The notes beneath the pieces were generated by a model. The model saw only the letters and a list, made by a program, of their open reading frames with translations, made no database searches and was not told where the DNA came from. DNA of 64,000 nucleotides, taken from the NCBI GenBank assembly GCA_036852015.1, contig JAANDG010000083.1, positions 124,001 through 188,000 on the forward strand. Reading direction: 5' to 3'. Origin of the DNA: Pelodera strongyloides. Its lineage: Eukaryota; Nematoda; Chromadorea; Rhabditida; Rhabditidae. Positions 10,229-31,894 of the stretch are shown piece by piece; the first letter of the stretch is position 1, and every line of letters begins with the position of its first letter. A program made the translations under genes and the position numbers.

Positions 10229-12334
10229 CAACAAGTGATTCATTTCATACTATCGGATACGTACTGTTCGGGAAAAATGGTGGAAACTATATGCTTTACA
10301 TTACAAAAATGTACCTCCTCTACATAGAATACGTGATGTCATAATACTCAATTAGGAAAAAAACTAGAGTGCTAGAGTGCCACGCTGCTTTATGATTAAT
10401 AATAAAAATATATGTGGTACCTCCCCCGCGTAGAATAAGTCACTACATCACACTCAATTACATAACAAAAATGAAGTGAATAAAATTCCCACATTAGAAC
10501 TACACCCCATGTCGCGCTAGGCAGGAAACTGGCGCGGGACGAGCACACACTACACTCGAAGTGTGGAACTCGTATTCGGCAGGCGCCCCGCTCCAGCCAT
10601 CTTCCCCTACCTATCTAAACAACAACTAAACTAAATCTCTTAACTAGAGTGCCACGCTGCCTTATGTAATTAATAATAACAATATATGTGGTACCTCCCC
10701 CGCCGTCATCCTACTCACTTACGTAAACGAAATGTATAAAATTAGTACAAGAGAGCATGCTACTTTCGCTGTCAAAATATACTTAGATTATATGAAGAAA
10801 ATATTCATATATTTATTTCGTATGTGTTAGCTAGTTTTAATTATAATTAGTTAATTTATCAGCGACAAAAAGAGGCAAATTCAGTTGTTGGGCAGCTACA
10901 GAAGGTGAAAAACTCTGAAGGCTCAATAATATACTCTACATAACATAAACCGATTACTTTCACAAACTACCTCCAGTATGCTTCCACAAACTATGTACAA
11001 TACTGTGACAAGGACTCTTCTTAATTATTATAACCTTCTAATTATTCAATAAAAAATCGCTAGGAGTGTCCGAAAAGTTCGAATCAGAAAAAGTAAATCG
11101 CATGCAAAAAGAGAACAATTCAATTGTATTGTAGAGCCTATGACTTAAAACTAATTAAATCCTATGCGGGAGAAAACTGATGAGAACATTTATGGGATTA
11201 TGCAAACCTACCTTACTCTTAAGATTATATAGCAACGGACAGATGTTTGAACATGGGCGTGTCAGGCGTGTCATGGGGTATCACGCGGTGTGTCAAATTG
11301 ACCATGTCGCTAATATGCCAGAGGCCAGAGGCTAATGAATCTCCAGGTGCGGATCGGAGAACTCTATGCCTTCGACATATGCAGATGACATTTGTGTTCA
11401 AAAAGCGCATTGAAACTTAAAGGGAATATGTATGCCCTTTTTGAAGTTAAGCTGTATTAATCATGTGTGTTCCTCATTAAAGCACATGTCAAGCCTGATT
11501 CACAGATATTCTATAACACGCGTCACAAAATACCGTAGTTTAAACCATTTCTCTCGCGCCCTCCGCTTTTTCTTTGCTGACTTCAAAAATTTCTCTTACG
11601 CCCTCCTCTTTTTCTTCGCTGTCTAACAGCCTCGTAAATTCAAACGTCCCGTGGACAGAGATTTGGCTTAGCTCTGTCCGCACGACTCGAATCCCATACT
11701 GAAGGAGTTTTTTGGAGCGGTTTGAAATTGTTTTTCTTCTTTCATGAAAGTTTTTGTTTATTTTTATTTTCACTTTCCTCACCTTCAAAACATAAGCTTT
11801 TTTTTGAGCCCAACATGAAAAACCGGCTTGACATTCCCTTTAAGGAAACAACAACAAAGATTGTTAAAAGTTTCCCATTTAAAAGAAAATGATTTTCAAA
11901 GTTCATCTTTTCCATAGTAAACGCGTTACTTGACCCCCTGGCTTACACGGCAGTTCTGATGGAGCAAAAAAATTAGCATATGTGTGTTTAGCATCGTCAT
12001 ATAGCATGCAACAGCGACATATTTGCATGCAAATCAGAATATTCGAATTTACATATTCAGTCACCTACTTAAATTCATGTCTGGTGTGGAAACTCTAGTT
12101 TCGCAGTTGTTTTGCTCATTTTGAGTGCCTACATATTCCCTTTAACAAATTCACGCCTAACAAGGGAAATTCCAAAGTTCATATCAGAATTAAGAAAAGT
12201 TGTAATGCAAAAGTTGTAAGAGAATTCAATTCTATTAAAGGTGGCGCATTCAAAATGTGCTAGACGTAATTATCGAGCAATTACGCATAACCGTCCCTTA
12301 TAATAGACTCAGTGATATATGTTTTCGGTTACCG

Positions 12335-12412
12335 CTTAGCATAATGGATAGCGCTTCTGACTGATAACAGAAAGGTCAAGTGTTCGATTCCTCCCTGCGG
12401 AAGCTATTTGCG
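12335..12412 (+). pseudogene. tRNA-Ile-like (GAU) degenerate tRNA
   Basis: TTAGCATAATGGATAGCG gives the D-arm region, TTCTG...CAGAA an anticodon stem around ACTGATAA, and GTTCGATTC a B box. The anticodon loop is eight bases and the acceptor stem pairs only partly (CCGC/GCGG). This is probably a pseudogene. Confidence 0.35.
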
Positions 12413-12638
12413 TTTTTACTATTTTTTTTTTGCAATTTAAAGTTTAAATAATTGTTAATTACTGTGTGTTTAAACAACTGTGCTTGTGTCGATAACACAT
12501 TTACGCACTATTCAAGTTAAAAAATCGGGATTTGATTTTTCCATTTTTTTTCACGAAATCACTGATGGTACCCACTGATGGTACACTGATGGCGTAATTG
12601 CTCGATAATAACGTCTGGCACGTGTTGAATTTTTACTT

Positions 12639-12788
12639 TTAAGAACTGAGATTCTGAGAGAGATTTTAAGAACTGAGATTTTATGAGAGATTTGAGAACT
12701 GAGATGAGATGAGATTTTTGAGAACTGAGATGAGATTTAGAACTGAGAACTGAGATGAGATGAACTGAGATGAGATTTTTACTGAGAG
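12639..12788 (+). repeat. Minisatellite of AGAACTGAGAT(GAGAT) units
   Basis: Irregular repeats of AGAACTGAGAT, GAGAT and TTTTGAGAAC occupy about 150 bases. Copies vary in length. No coding frame. Confidence 0.7.
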
Positions 12789-13897
12789 AAAAATTTCAAT
12801 GAAGAGGATTCCAGTGGCTCTAGGAGGATCCACGGTTGGGAGAATTTATCTCGCTGATTAGCGTGGCCTTTTTATTTCTCTCACCTCCCACTGAGAAGCT
12901 GGGAACACATTCCCAGCGTTCGTGCACATGGATAGAGGAGTAACACGTATTTGTTGTCCTATAGCTTCACTGGGAACTTGTGCCGTGAGCGTGCCGTGCA
13001 GGCATTTTGCTTTGATACAAGAAAAGGAAATTACGGCCAACACGGCTTGTAAACCCCAGCAGCACGGCTAGTCTATTCCATGAATTTACGTAATTGATGC
13101 TTTTTTGAACGGCAGTAATACAAAAATGTCGGATGTTTAATTGTGCAGAGGACAGCTTCGTTATAATTGTTTCCTATCCTTCTCCAACTTTTTCTGCTGC
13201 AATGCCTGCGGATGAGAACACAAAATCTAGTGGGTAAACTTAAACTGTACAGAACATTTCGGCAGTTTGTTGCGTGAACAGTATGGTAAGATCAGCTTCA
13301 GCCGAAAGATACCTTTCCACAATGTTATCTACGTGAAAACATCCTCCCTCCCGGTAATCACCCCTATGCTAATATGTTTGGTGCGCTGCATATTCGGATG
13401 AGTTCGGGCTGTTGAGTGATGGTTAGTGACAAGCAGGACAGATATCAAATGCGCAATCTAGTCGCATCAATCACAGTTTTCATGCACAACTGTATCCGCA
13501 TCCTCGGAAGAGCAGAGGGACCGTACCAAAATCAAAATACCAAAGCTCCCAGAAACCCCAATTCCCAAATTCCAACAATCCAAACCCAAGTCAAAACAAT
13601 AACACACAAACTCGTTCATTCGTTCATTCAAACAAGCCAAAAATGCATGCACAAAAAGAAATGCGAAACTCAATACACAAAACCAGGGGGTTCGATAAAA
13701 AAAGGAAACGTGGATCGAGAAACAAAGGAGAATAAATTTATTGCGCAAAACCTTTTTATAAAGTCAACGAGCACGAAAGTGGTTTATCGGGTGTGTGAGT
13801 GTGCATCATGGACGACCAAACTACATACATTGTGCATTAACCGGTGAGGTGGAGATAATTACCCCCCTACTCGAGCTACGTCGTTGGGCGATAAGAT

Positions 13898-14408
13898 TTA
13901 CTTCTTGGGAGCGTAGGCGTAAGTCTTCTGGTAGGTCTTCGGCTTACTGTAGGTGAAGCCGCCCGACGCAGGCTTGGGCGCGGGCGGGGGAGGAGGCGGG
14001 GCAGGCTTGGGTGGCTCGGGAGCTTTCACTACAGAGGCGCCAGTCTGAAATTAGGTAAGGTTAAGGTTCGTGCTGAAATCTAGGGTACCAAGGGTACCTA
14101 GGTTACTTAGGGTACCCAGGGTACCTAATCTCGGCTCTTAGCTGAACCTCATTGCAAGACTGTACGATCGTAGCTTAGCAGTAAAGCCAGATCCAGACCC
14201 AGACGCATCTATCGAGATGCAACATGGCTACAAAGTACAAAACAGTGGATACAAGGTTAAGCTACAAACTACAGACTATAAGTAAGTCCAAAACTGCAAA
14301 ACCAACCTTCTTTCCGAAGAGCTCATCGTCGATGTCGATGTCGAGCTCGGTCGGCTTGTTTCCACCACCTCCGACGTCCACGGGCACGAAAGCTGACTTG
14401 TCGGCCAT
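13898..14408 (-). CDS. Small Pro/Tyr/Lys-rich protein, 82 residues, unknown function
   Basis: Two exons, 14408-14307 and 14044-13898, join in phase 0 (donor AAGAAG|GTTGGT, acceptor ATTTCAG). The product starts MADKSAFVPVDVGGGG, has an acidic stretch ELDIDIDDELFGKK, then a run of six prolines inside a Pro/Lys/Ala segment, and ends in a Tyr/Lys repeat YSKPKTYQKTYAYAPKK before TAA. It has no signal peptide, membrane segment or Cys. GC content and codon use are clearly higher and more ordered than in the flanks, which together with clean splice sites supports a real, probably well-expressed gene. An acceptor-like CTCTAG lies about 15 bases upstream of the ATG. I do not recognise a family. A structural or muscle-associated small protein is only a guess from composition. 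Confidence 0.75.
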
Positions 14409-15279
14409 TGTGTGTTAAATGTCCTCCTAGAGCTTAGCCAACCCTATTTATTCAGTTAATTGGTATGCTAATTAGGACATTCATATGCCAAACTGTCTCA
14501 AATCTCGCAGAAATAGCAGACGTTGGTGTATTTATTTGTTTAGGTAGGATAATACGTTCCAGAGCGGGAGTATATGTGGTTTGCGGAACGTATCGTGTAT
14601 ATTTTTTCTGACATGTGGTTTTGACGTCTACTACTCTGTAACGTACCGGTACCGGTACTAGTACCTGTGTTACTGTTATTATCTAAACAAACAGTTTCCC
14701 CTTTACCTGTAATGTGCATAGCCTTCTCTGCTCGTCATAAATACTACCTGTTGATTAATTATTTATTGAACTACTATATGTAATACATTACACATACACT
14801 GATCCAAATGCGAATCGATAATCGTTAATTTAAAATTAGTTAATTGGCTAGTTTGCCACTAAGTACACAAAACGATTAGTACAATCGTACAATGTACAGT
14901 AATAATTATGGTTTTTAATTAATAAACAATAAAAGCTAACCCGTTTTTAATTGGAATAATAACGAAAACTAAAGCGTCGTAAAAAAAGTATAAAAAACCC
15001 GTAATACGTTTGGCTTATGCACTTATGCTGGTACAACACCATAAAAATATCTAGTTACAGAGCTAAAAACTAAGGACACGTTTTTCCATGTAAAGCGGAA
15101 ATTGGCTGGGAAATTTTCGATTATAAATTAAACATTTAATGAAAACCTCACATACTTTCACTATTGATTATACAAAGCCGTACGTAAACTGTTTGTTTGT
15201 TTGTTTGTTTGACTTATTGCTTAACTGATTGACATAGGATATTCATTGTCATAAAGTAGTGGGAAAAAGTGTTTGATTC
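14409..15279. other. Short intergenic region between two minus-strand genes
   Basis: AT-rich sequence with a palindromic-looking ACCGGTACCGGTACTAGTACC word (14645-14665), a GTTT simple repeat (15191-15210) and no supported gene. It must hold the promoter of the small gene to its left and the 3' end of the channel gene to its right. No clear TATA or polyadenylation signal could be fixed. Confidence 0.4.
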
Positions 15280-23982
<8,703 letters not shown>

Positions 23983-24697
23983 GACAAACACATAAGATCT
24001 ATTCCTGAAGAAAGTGACAAAAAATTACTTGGGCGCGGTTATTTCATAATATACACTTATAATTGGACGGTCTGAAATATAAAAAGGGAACATGCACGAA
24101 AAACATAAAATTTCAAAATATACTTGGCGGTCTGAAATATAAATGGAAAATGTACGTAAACATAAATATAGACGTAAAAATAGATTGCAAGTAGCGAAAG
24201 AAAGTTCTATATGAATTTGTAGTGATTTGTAGAACACTGAGACACAATAAAAAGTACAGAAATTCTACAGTACTACATTTACTATGGTGACATGGGGCCA
24301 ATAAGTGATGAGGAACGAAAATGTAAATTGTTATGGTATATTATCAAAGTTTATGTGAACAAAACCAACGTTGGACAGAAATTCATGCCTTTATTTATAG
24401 ATTATTATAGAATTTTGGAATATTTTAGGATCATAAGTTGGTCCACTCAGTTATTTATATCCGTCACGAAAACTTGTCAACTTTGAGCCGCATAGACATC
24501 GAAGCAAAAACGACGTCCAAACAAAATGTTTCGCCGCTAATATTACTTTTTGGTCTTGTGAAAAAAACTACTGCTTTGGAAACTGCCCTTTAGAATAAGC
24601 TAATTTCTGAACTTTACAGTATTACTATCTAAATAATCGTCCACTTGCGTACACGTCGACAATCTATTTATCCCCAGTATAAAGAAAACATTTTTAA

Positions 24698-24851
24698 ACT
24701 AAAGCGGTATGGCAAGTGATTTTGAAAAGTATGCTGTAATTGCACACTTATTGCATGCATTCGCACCAACAAGGGCGCATACATTTGCACATAATATATG
24801 GTAATGCAGTTATCTAGCGTATGCTTCACAGACCACATGCCATGCCGCTTA
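24698..24851. repeat. Family D hairpin MITE (AAAGCGGTATGGCA ends), copy 1
   Basis: AAAGCGGTATGGCAAGTG opens and CACATGCCATGCCGCTTA closes, with GCATAC/GTATGC-type internal pairs. It is close to elements at 39703-39783, 40092-40265 and 46855-47023. Confidence 0.7.
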
Positions 24852-25333
24852 GATACCCAAAGATAACAAGGTCCTACCATATGAGCCCTAAGTAAGTGCT
24901 CTTACTAAGCATGAACCATTTCAGCCCTTCGCGGAAGACACATTTCGGCATTAACTTTGCTAGTCTATCTTTTCAATCTATTTTATGAGTCCAACTGCAA
25001 CACACGCGCACAATAAACGCATTTTATTACATACTTTCAAGGCGGAAAATACAAAGTAGAACGAAAAGACTTGATTAATTGTACAATCCATTTCCTGGTG
25101 CTTCAATAACGGAAACTTTAGTAAGAGGGTTTTTACCATGCTTACGATGGGGGGGGCAGAAGGGGCGGGGTCAACACAGTAATAATAAATTAATAATAAA
25201 CACCAAGAAAAGACAAGCATTAAAAGGGTTGCGTTCGGCAAAAGCCTAACAAACACCAAGCACAATAAACAGTGAAACAGCAGTTAAAAAATAAGGATTT
25301 AACTATCATTTGCTATCTATAATAATGGCGTTT

Positions 25334-25478
25334 GCAAGTATGCTGAAAATTTACCGTATCTTGGAACACACGAGAATATTTTTTTTAATTTTTCATATTA
25401 TATATGCATCGTGCAGAAATACGGTAATATTGACAAAATCGCACCGATTTTTTGGGATACTTGCAAACCTCATAAGTA
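25334..25478. repeat. Family I inverted element, copy 2
   Basis: The ends TTGCAAGTATGCTGAAAATT and TTTTTGGGATACTTGCAAAC are inverted, with inner TACCGTAT and ATACGGTA. It matches 20998-21120 with an AT-rich insertion in the centre. Confidence 0.65.
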
Positions 25479-25737
25479 TAAGTATACCGTAGGATCAAAG
25501 AACATTCTCATATACATACGTGTGCTGCGCAAGATATTCTGCAATCTGAACTTCTGAACAACTTGGAACTAAATTTGAGCTTCACACATTTGAGTGAGAG
25601 AGAGAGAGAGAGAGAGACACAGAGGGCTGGAGAGAGAGGTAGTCGTCATTACGAAGATAAACTAGATGTCCAGACCGAGGAAGGGAAAGGAAATATTTAA
25701 CGAGGGAATATTGCTGAAGTGTTCCCTTTTTTACTCT

Positions 25738-25845
25738 TTCCATTCCTCTCTCTCTCTCGCCGCCTCTCTGAATCTCTCCCTCTCGCTCTCTCTCTCCCTC
25801 TCTCTCTCCCTCTCTCTCTCCCTCTCTCTCTCTTCCGTCTCTCTT
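25738..25845. repeat. TC/AG microsatellite cluster
   Basis: CTCTCTCTC and CCCTCTCTCT units run for about 100 bases. A separate AG tract is at 25594-25615. The long Ser/Leu or Arg/Glu frames over it are artefacts of the repeat. Confidence 0.85.
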
Positions 25846-26477
25846 ACTTTCCCTTGCTGCGTTCCAAACCGTAAGCTAAAACTAAATGGAATTAAGGCAT
25901 ATTCAGCGGCAACCCGGAAACAAATTGTAGAAAACTGTGGGTGGAAATTAACAAAGCAAAACAAGACGGAAACGTGACAAAACTATTGTTTTATAGGAAG
26001 GAGGAAGGCCCTTGGAGCAATCTTTTAATACATGGAAAACTTTTTAATCAGAAACCACAGTATGCTATTTTTATGGGCACGATTTATAGGAAGGACCCGG
26101 TAGTAAAGATATTTTTCGTGGACCTGATTCCTTAGGCTTCAGCAACTTTAGCTCATTGATAAAGTGGCATATGTAAATTTGCAGTAAACCGAAAAATACA
26201 TGCTGAATGTGACAAATTGCGCAGTCTGCAACTTACAAAAATAAAGCTTCTAGTTCATCCGAAGCTTAGAATTTCGGAAAAGTGCATTTATTGTCGATGC
26301 ACGAGTACACGTGGGAGAATATTTAGTAGATTATGTATGGGGGTGCAAACTAGAAAATGCTAGGGCACACTAGATTGAAGCAAGATTGGTGCTAGAAGAA
26401 AATTTCATTCTAAATCGAAATCTTTTACTCTTCAAGATGCACCTTTCGACTCTAAACTACATTGATACTAGATAAAG

Positions 26478-26668
26478 TTAAAGCGAAATACTGGCCGGTT
26501 TTTGAAACGCATCAGGTGCAATCGGGTACACCAGCATTCTTATGCAGCTTATGCAAATGACCATGAATTAGAATAAAAAAGCGAGATAAATTTGAGTAAA
26601 TTAGCATAAATAAGTAGAAATTCAGTTGTCTACGATGCGTTTCAAAAACCGGCCGGTATTTCGCTTAA
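26478..26668. repeat. Family A hairpin MITE, copy 4
   Basis: TTAAAGCGAAATACTGGCC to GGCCGGTATTTCGCTTAA with TTAA at both ends. The 191 bases are complementary across most of their length. Confidence 0.9.
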
Positions 26669-27780
26669 GTGATGCTAGTCTAAACTGGATCGGGCCTGGA
26701 AGCTACATCATGGCTTCGTGGACCATACAGCATACACAGTAACATGGTCTCGTTTTGAAAAAGGGGAGGGGATATGTAAGAAAAAAAAGATGACAACATA
26801 AAACTGAAGGCGTTCCGGAATTTGAGCACCAACAAACATCAGTTCTTGATCTTTTTCCTTGCTAATTAGTAGTCTATGCGCAATTGGGCAATTAGGAAAT
26901 TGCCCACTACGTAGAGGTAAATATGTAAATTTGATGATTAGTGTTCGAGAAACTAGTCATAACAAGAAATGGGGACGTAATAGTAATACAACGTGCGCGA
27001 CAGGCCCATGCGCGCGCGAAAAGTGGTGTGCGAGTGTGTCGCCGCTCACTCAAAGGATGCAAATTGCGACCTTGCCACCGCATGGCCCTGATTTGGAAAT
27101 ATATAATCTACATCGGCAATTCCACGTATTATATGGAAATGTCCGCCCTCTTCATCTACATGGGAATGCAATATCCAGTAGGCGCTTCACAAACCACGTG
27201 CCATACCGCTTTAAATGAAAACTCTATCGAGTGAAAAACGGATTAACAGGAAATTAGGATTGCCAAGGCAAAAACAAGGAAGTTCATTGTTGCTTTGAGT
27301 GCAAGGGCACCTAATCAGAATAACTGAGTTTGGATTGCTGGGCCGTTTCAAGGCTCGTCCATGTTTTTTATATGCTAATAGTGAGGAAATGACGATGGAT
27401 TCCAAATAAACAAGGAACAGTCTCACAAACATGTATACTATGCTGTATTGTGTAAAAACCGTATTACGCTGCTTATACAATAAGTAAGAAAGTATTTACA
27501 GTTGATATAATTGTGCTTTCATACATATTGGTACTGTACTGCAAAATAAGAGTATACGTACTTCAAGAAGTAACAGTTACTTTTACTAATATAAAGTGTG
27601 GATGAAAAAGTTTAACGTGAAAGTTAAACGACGGTTGGAAAACATTAAAACAACATGTGGGCCGGCACCCTTGCGTGTGAAATGGTCGTTTTATATTGCC
27701 AGTGAATACTATTTATTGGCCTAGGACAATAACTACCACATTGGTGGGATCTTAATCTTGGAGCATTTCAATATTTAGCA

Positions 27781-27875
27781 TTGTGGACATCAGAGAGAGA
27801 GAGAGAAAGAGAGAGAGAGGGAGATGTAAGAGAGAGAGAGAGGGACGTAAGAGAGAGAGGGTACGTACGAGATAG
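27781..27875 (+). repeat. AG microsatellite with GTAAGAGAG interruptions
   Basis: GAGAGAGA tracts alternate with GATGTAAG, GACGTAAG and GTACGTACG. The overlapping Arg/Glu-rich frame is a repeat artefact. Confidence 0.8.
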
Positions 27876-28067
27876 AGGGATCCTTGAAAGAGAGTCATGT
27901 TTCTCATTAAATTTTAATGGGGCTTCGAAATTGCGATCAGAAATTAGGGCGGTTATCCATCTTATGGCACGAATGCGGATTGCTAGGTGCTAGCAAATAA
28001 TGACCATCCAGCAGGGTAAAATTAACGATGACGTTGATTTAAACACGTAGCTCATTATTGAATGGGA

Positions 28068-28132
28068 CTGGCGCAGCTGGTTGCGTGCTTGCTCACCAGC
28101 GCATCGAGGGTTCGACAACGCGGGCGGTTAAC
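28068..28132 (+). pseudogene. tRNA-like fragment
   Basis: GGCGCAGCTGGTTGCGTGC gives an A-box-like D arm and GAGGGTTCGAC a truncated B box. Only the tRNA-like core is present. It may be a SINE head or a decayed tRNA. Confidence 0.3.
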
Positions 28133-29404
28133 GAGTCGGCTGTAGTCATGGAATTATATGAATTATTCGATTTTTCCCCGAAGTTAGATAGGGTAATTTG
28201 CTACGCATTATGTTAGCAAGGTACGATGTGGCCACTGACAATGGGCGAATTTGTGAGTTGTATACAGATCAAACATTTTGTGGATATAAATAAGTTCAGA
28301 AAGCCAGTCAAAACAACAGAGTAAAAATAAAAGAGACTCCCAGAATACTAGTGAACTAGAAGTTTGGCCTCAAAAAAGCTCAAAAACAGAAGTTATGAAC
28401 GAAATTGGTTGTCATTTGCAGCCACGAGGAACTCACGTCAACAGAGATGTCCGATGCATTACAGCGGTCTGATACGTGGTTTTGAATGGCATACTAGCAT
28501 ACTGGTCGACTGCATACACATGTGTTATATGGAAATTATATGTCAACCAGTGCCCGAAATTCACGAAAGGGTACACAATTTGCATGGGGAATGTGTAGGT
28601 TGTCCAGTGAGTCCAGCCGCTTCAATCTGCATTTTGTGAGTTTGTCATGGTAGAGCAAGATCTGTGAAAACGCATAGTATGTTTTTCCCAGCTGTATCGC
28701 TCTGCTACACTGTACTACTCAATGCGATATAACAGCCGGTTTTCAGACGTATTGCATACTCAACATCGTAAGTCAGCGGCATACGTTTCAAAACATTTGA
28801 TGTTATTTGTTTTGAACATCAAATAGTCGCTTCAACACCAAGGTATACATGTTTTCGATTTATTTTCCAAATTAGAAGAAATGTTGCTCCAGGGTTTCCT
28901 CTAGCAGAAAAAGCTAATTAAGATTTGAAGTGAGATTCAATGATTAAATCTTGTCGTATTTCTAATTTAAAGGGCAACACGGATTGCAGTTTGCACAAAT
29001 GTTGCATTCTCGCTGAAGATTAGCTATATTTTAGCAAGTGTAAGTAACTACTCCCCATCGAAGCCTCGTAAGAGCCTCCCAAGGTCGGGAGTAGGCACCC
29101 AGGCGTCCCGCGTGGAGTTAAGCCAGTCAGCGGGGCGAATGGAGAAATTCTCCCGCGCTAGAGCTTCAGGCTTGCCCGTGCATAGTGCTACAGTGCCGCT
29201 ACCTGGCAAAACGGGTAAGCATTTAAAATAATAAACTGCTCGAGAAACAATGTGAGGCATTAGCATACGTCTTGGCAGAGAAGCCTAATTGTAAGGCTAG
29301 AGAATCTCCGGTTGTTCAAAAAATAAAAGGGAAACATCCAAAAAAATACCACTCATCTAGAAGATTCTTTTCTAGAATATCACTAATATTCTCCCAAACA
29401 CTAT

Positions 29405-29471
29405 CGCTCACACCCTCTCCCTCCCTCCCTCTCTTTCTCTCGCTTTCTCTCTCACTCTCTCTATCTCTCCA

Positions 29472-29502
<31 letters not shown>

Positions 29503-29530
29503 TATTCTCTCTATTCTCTCTTACTTTCTC
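29405..29530. repeat. TC microsatellite cluster
   Basis: CTCTCTCT and CCCTCCCTCC runs of about 125 bases. A second cluster lies at 29677-29770. Confidence 0.85.
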
Positions 29531-29986
29531 TCAATTCCGTGACAATCGGATGATTGTGCACGACAGAGACAAGAAGTGCAGTGGACCGTTGTCTTGGGTA
29601 ATAGCCGGCAATTTGGGCGATATGATGGAGTTATGCTTACCATTTAGGTATAAGGGGTTTGTTTCTTTCTCTAAAATCTCTCTATTTTCTCTCTCTCTCT
29701 CTCTCTCTCTATGCCCCCCTTTCTATGTCTCTCCCTCTCTGTACCCTCTCTAAGCTCCCTTTCTCTCAATTATCTCTTGCATTTCCCCTAGTTGTAAACT
29801 TCTTATTACCTGGATCGGTCTTATTTCGTTGTTTCCAGAAATCAAATTTCAAAGAAACCTTACAATTCGGAAAAAAATGAAATCCATTAGTTCAAACACC
29901 TTGGTCTCTTAAAAATGGGTGAACTTTTTTCTAAATGCTCGATATCGCCAGCGGAAGTCTCTAGTTGAAGGTAGGAAGAAAATGAT

Positions 29987-30158
29987 TTAAAGCGAAATAC
30001 CGGCCAGTTTTTGAAACGCATCTTGTACAACAGCCTTCTTATGCAGCATATGCAAATGAACATTCATTAGAATAAAAAATTCGTGCAAATTAGCTTAAAT
30101 ACGTAAGAATTCAGTTGTCCACGATACGTTTCAAAAGCCGGCCAGTATTTCGCTTTAA
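29987..30158. repeat. Family A hairpin MITE, copy 5
   Basis: TTAAAGCGAAATACCGGCC to CGGCCAGTATTTCGCTTTAA, flanked by TTAA. It has the same internal TTATGCAGC and CGTAAGAATTCAG words as other copies. Confidence 0.9.
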
Positions 30159-31787
30159 TAAGAGCCTAGTTTCAAAACAGAAACTATCCCAAAGAAGAGT
30201 GGGGGGTGATAAAAACAAAATAATGAACAGTAGTAAAACGTCTTAAAGTAATTTACAAATTAAATATCTTATAAAACAGTGTCGACGATCACGAACACGG
30301 CAAGCGAGAAAAAACGACATAATTCAAGTAAATCATTGGTTATTTTTAGCGATGGACCCAGTGAACTGCGATTTGCTTCGGGAAAATTTAGTTAACCAGA
30401 GTTTTTTGTCTGAAAAAAGCAGATATTCCGTATCCAAGCTCAATACCAATGTGATTTGCATCACACATTTATTGTATTGAAAAAGAAGGCGGAAGAGGCA
30501 AAGGGTGGATTTTTTTAAAGAGAATATGAACCCGAGTTTTGAAAAACTTGGAGCCTCATAACTCCTTATTGAAAAATGTTTAGGAGTTTTCCTCGTCGGA
30601 TTCAGAATCAGCGCTACAAACTACATACGAAAATGTATTCAAATATAATATTTGAGACTGCGACTTATTGACACTTATTTCTACTGTATTGTGAAATAAA
30701 GGCACGATATTGATAAAAGAGGACAAGGAGTGTCCGATCCCTTTAAAAATAGATATTCTGAGTAGCAGTAAACATAAAGGTAAAGAAAACCTAAAGGAAG
30801 AAGATTACGAACAAAACAACACCGAAAAATAAAAAAGATTGAAGTTCAGAAATTTGCCAATGTGCCTGTGTACGTGTACCAGTGTAGGTAGCGGCGGGCC
30901 ATCCCTTTAAAAATTCATACTGATTATGGGTAAATCTTATTATATAAAGGAGAAGAGTTTGTGGCCGGGTGAATTTATTTGTGATTACGTCCACAACGAA
31001 TTTTTTCTACGTTTCAGGCATTTGGTATAAGTAGGCGACTGTTCGCATATTTACGAAATATGCACAATATGATGTTTTAACAGAAACGTTGGAATATATG
31101 CTTCAGACGTTTCATATAAATATGCGCAATTCGAAGTGTCGTTTACGTAGCATACTTTAAACTTAAATGCCGCCTCAGGCGGCGATAGCCGTCTGGTATA
31201 ATTATAATCAAGAATGTTAAGAAACCCAAAAAAATCAAGAGATTGAAGTTCAAGAATTTCTCCAACGTGTTCTCAAGTGTTCGCCTCTCCATTTTTCAGA
31301 TGAAATTGCTCAGTAAGTGCTTTAGGGTTCTTTAGAGGGTTTTAGGCGTTAGGGCCGTTGCCCTATGCAATTTGCCATACAATAAACGAACAATAAGGTC
31401 TTGAACCTTTTGAAACCATAATTATTATGATTTTTACTTTCGTTTCCTGTTCCACTTCAAAAGGAACTATTTCACGTCGGGATCAATTCTATAAAAAGAA
31501 AAGTCTAATAAGAAAAAATTCTTAGAAATACAAACAATAGCTAGGAATACAGTAAAGGAACTTTTCAGTGAGTGAGAACGGTAACACTACTGTATGGGCC
31601 ACGCTGTCGACGCAGGCCAAAATTCATCATACGTATGATAGCTTTTGTGAAAAGGTTGATATACGAAACCGTTAAACAATGTATAAATGAATACTTTGTG
31701 AGTTCGTGTTTTCTGACACACGTTCTCTTCTCTCTTTCTCTCACCAAGAGATCGAGAATCATATTTGAGCTAGAGCGAACGAGATAA

Positions 31788-31827
<40 letters not shown>

Positions 31828-31894
31828 AGAGAGAGGCAATAGACAGGAGACAAAAGAGAAAAAATGTTGAGAAATGGTGCAGTTAAATTTATCT

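Larger units (their letters stand above)
8545..13897. other. Intergenic stretch, right part: repeats, no gene seen
   Basis: It holds the GC-rich composite repeat (9424-10228), a local duplication carrying ATATATGTGGTACCTCCCCC (10368-10430 and 10644-10703), a degenerate tRNA (about 12335-12412), a minisatellite of AGAACTGAGAT units (12639-12788) and a half element of the GTTCGGGCTGTT family (13360-13435). The frame 13416-13847 is Gln/Asn/Thr/Lys-rich and lacks splice or codon support. Confidence 0.55.

Noticed and set aside
13416..13847. 143-codon frame rich in Asn, Gln, Thr and Lys
   Set aside because: AT-rich composition, no domain and no partner exons; it overlaps a family H half element at its left end.
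29050..29266. GC-rich minus-strand frame (VPTPDLGRLLRGFDGE) as a gene
   Set aside because: It is an isolated patch without splice sites or neighbours; more likely a repeat fragment than a coding exon.
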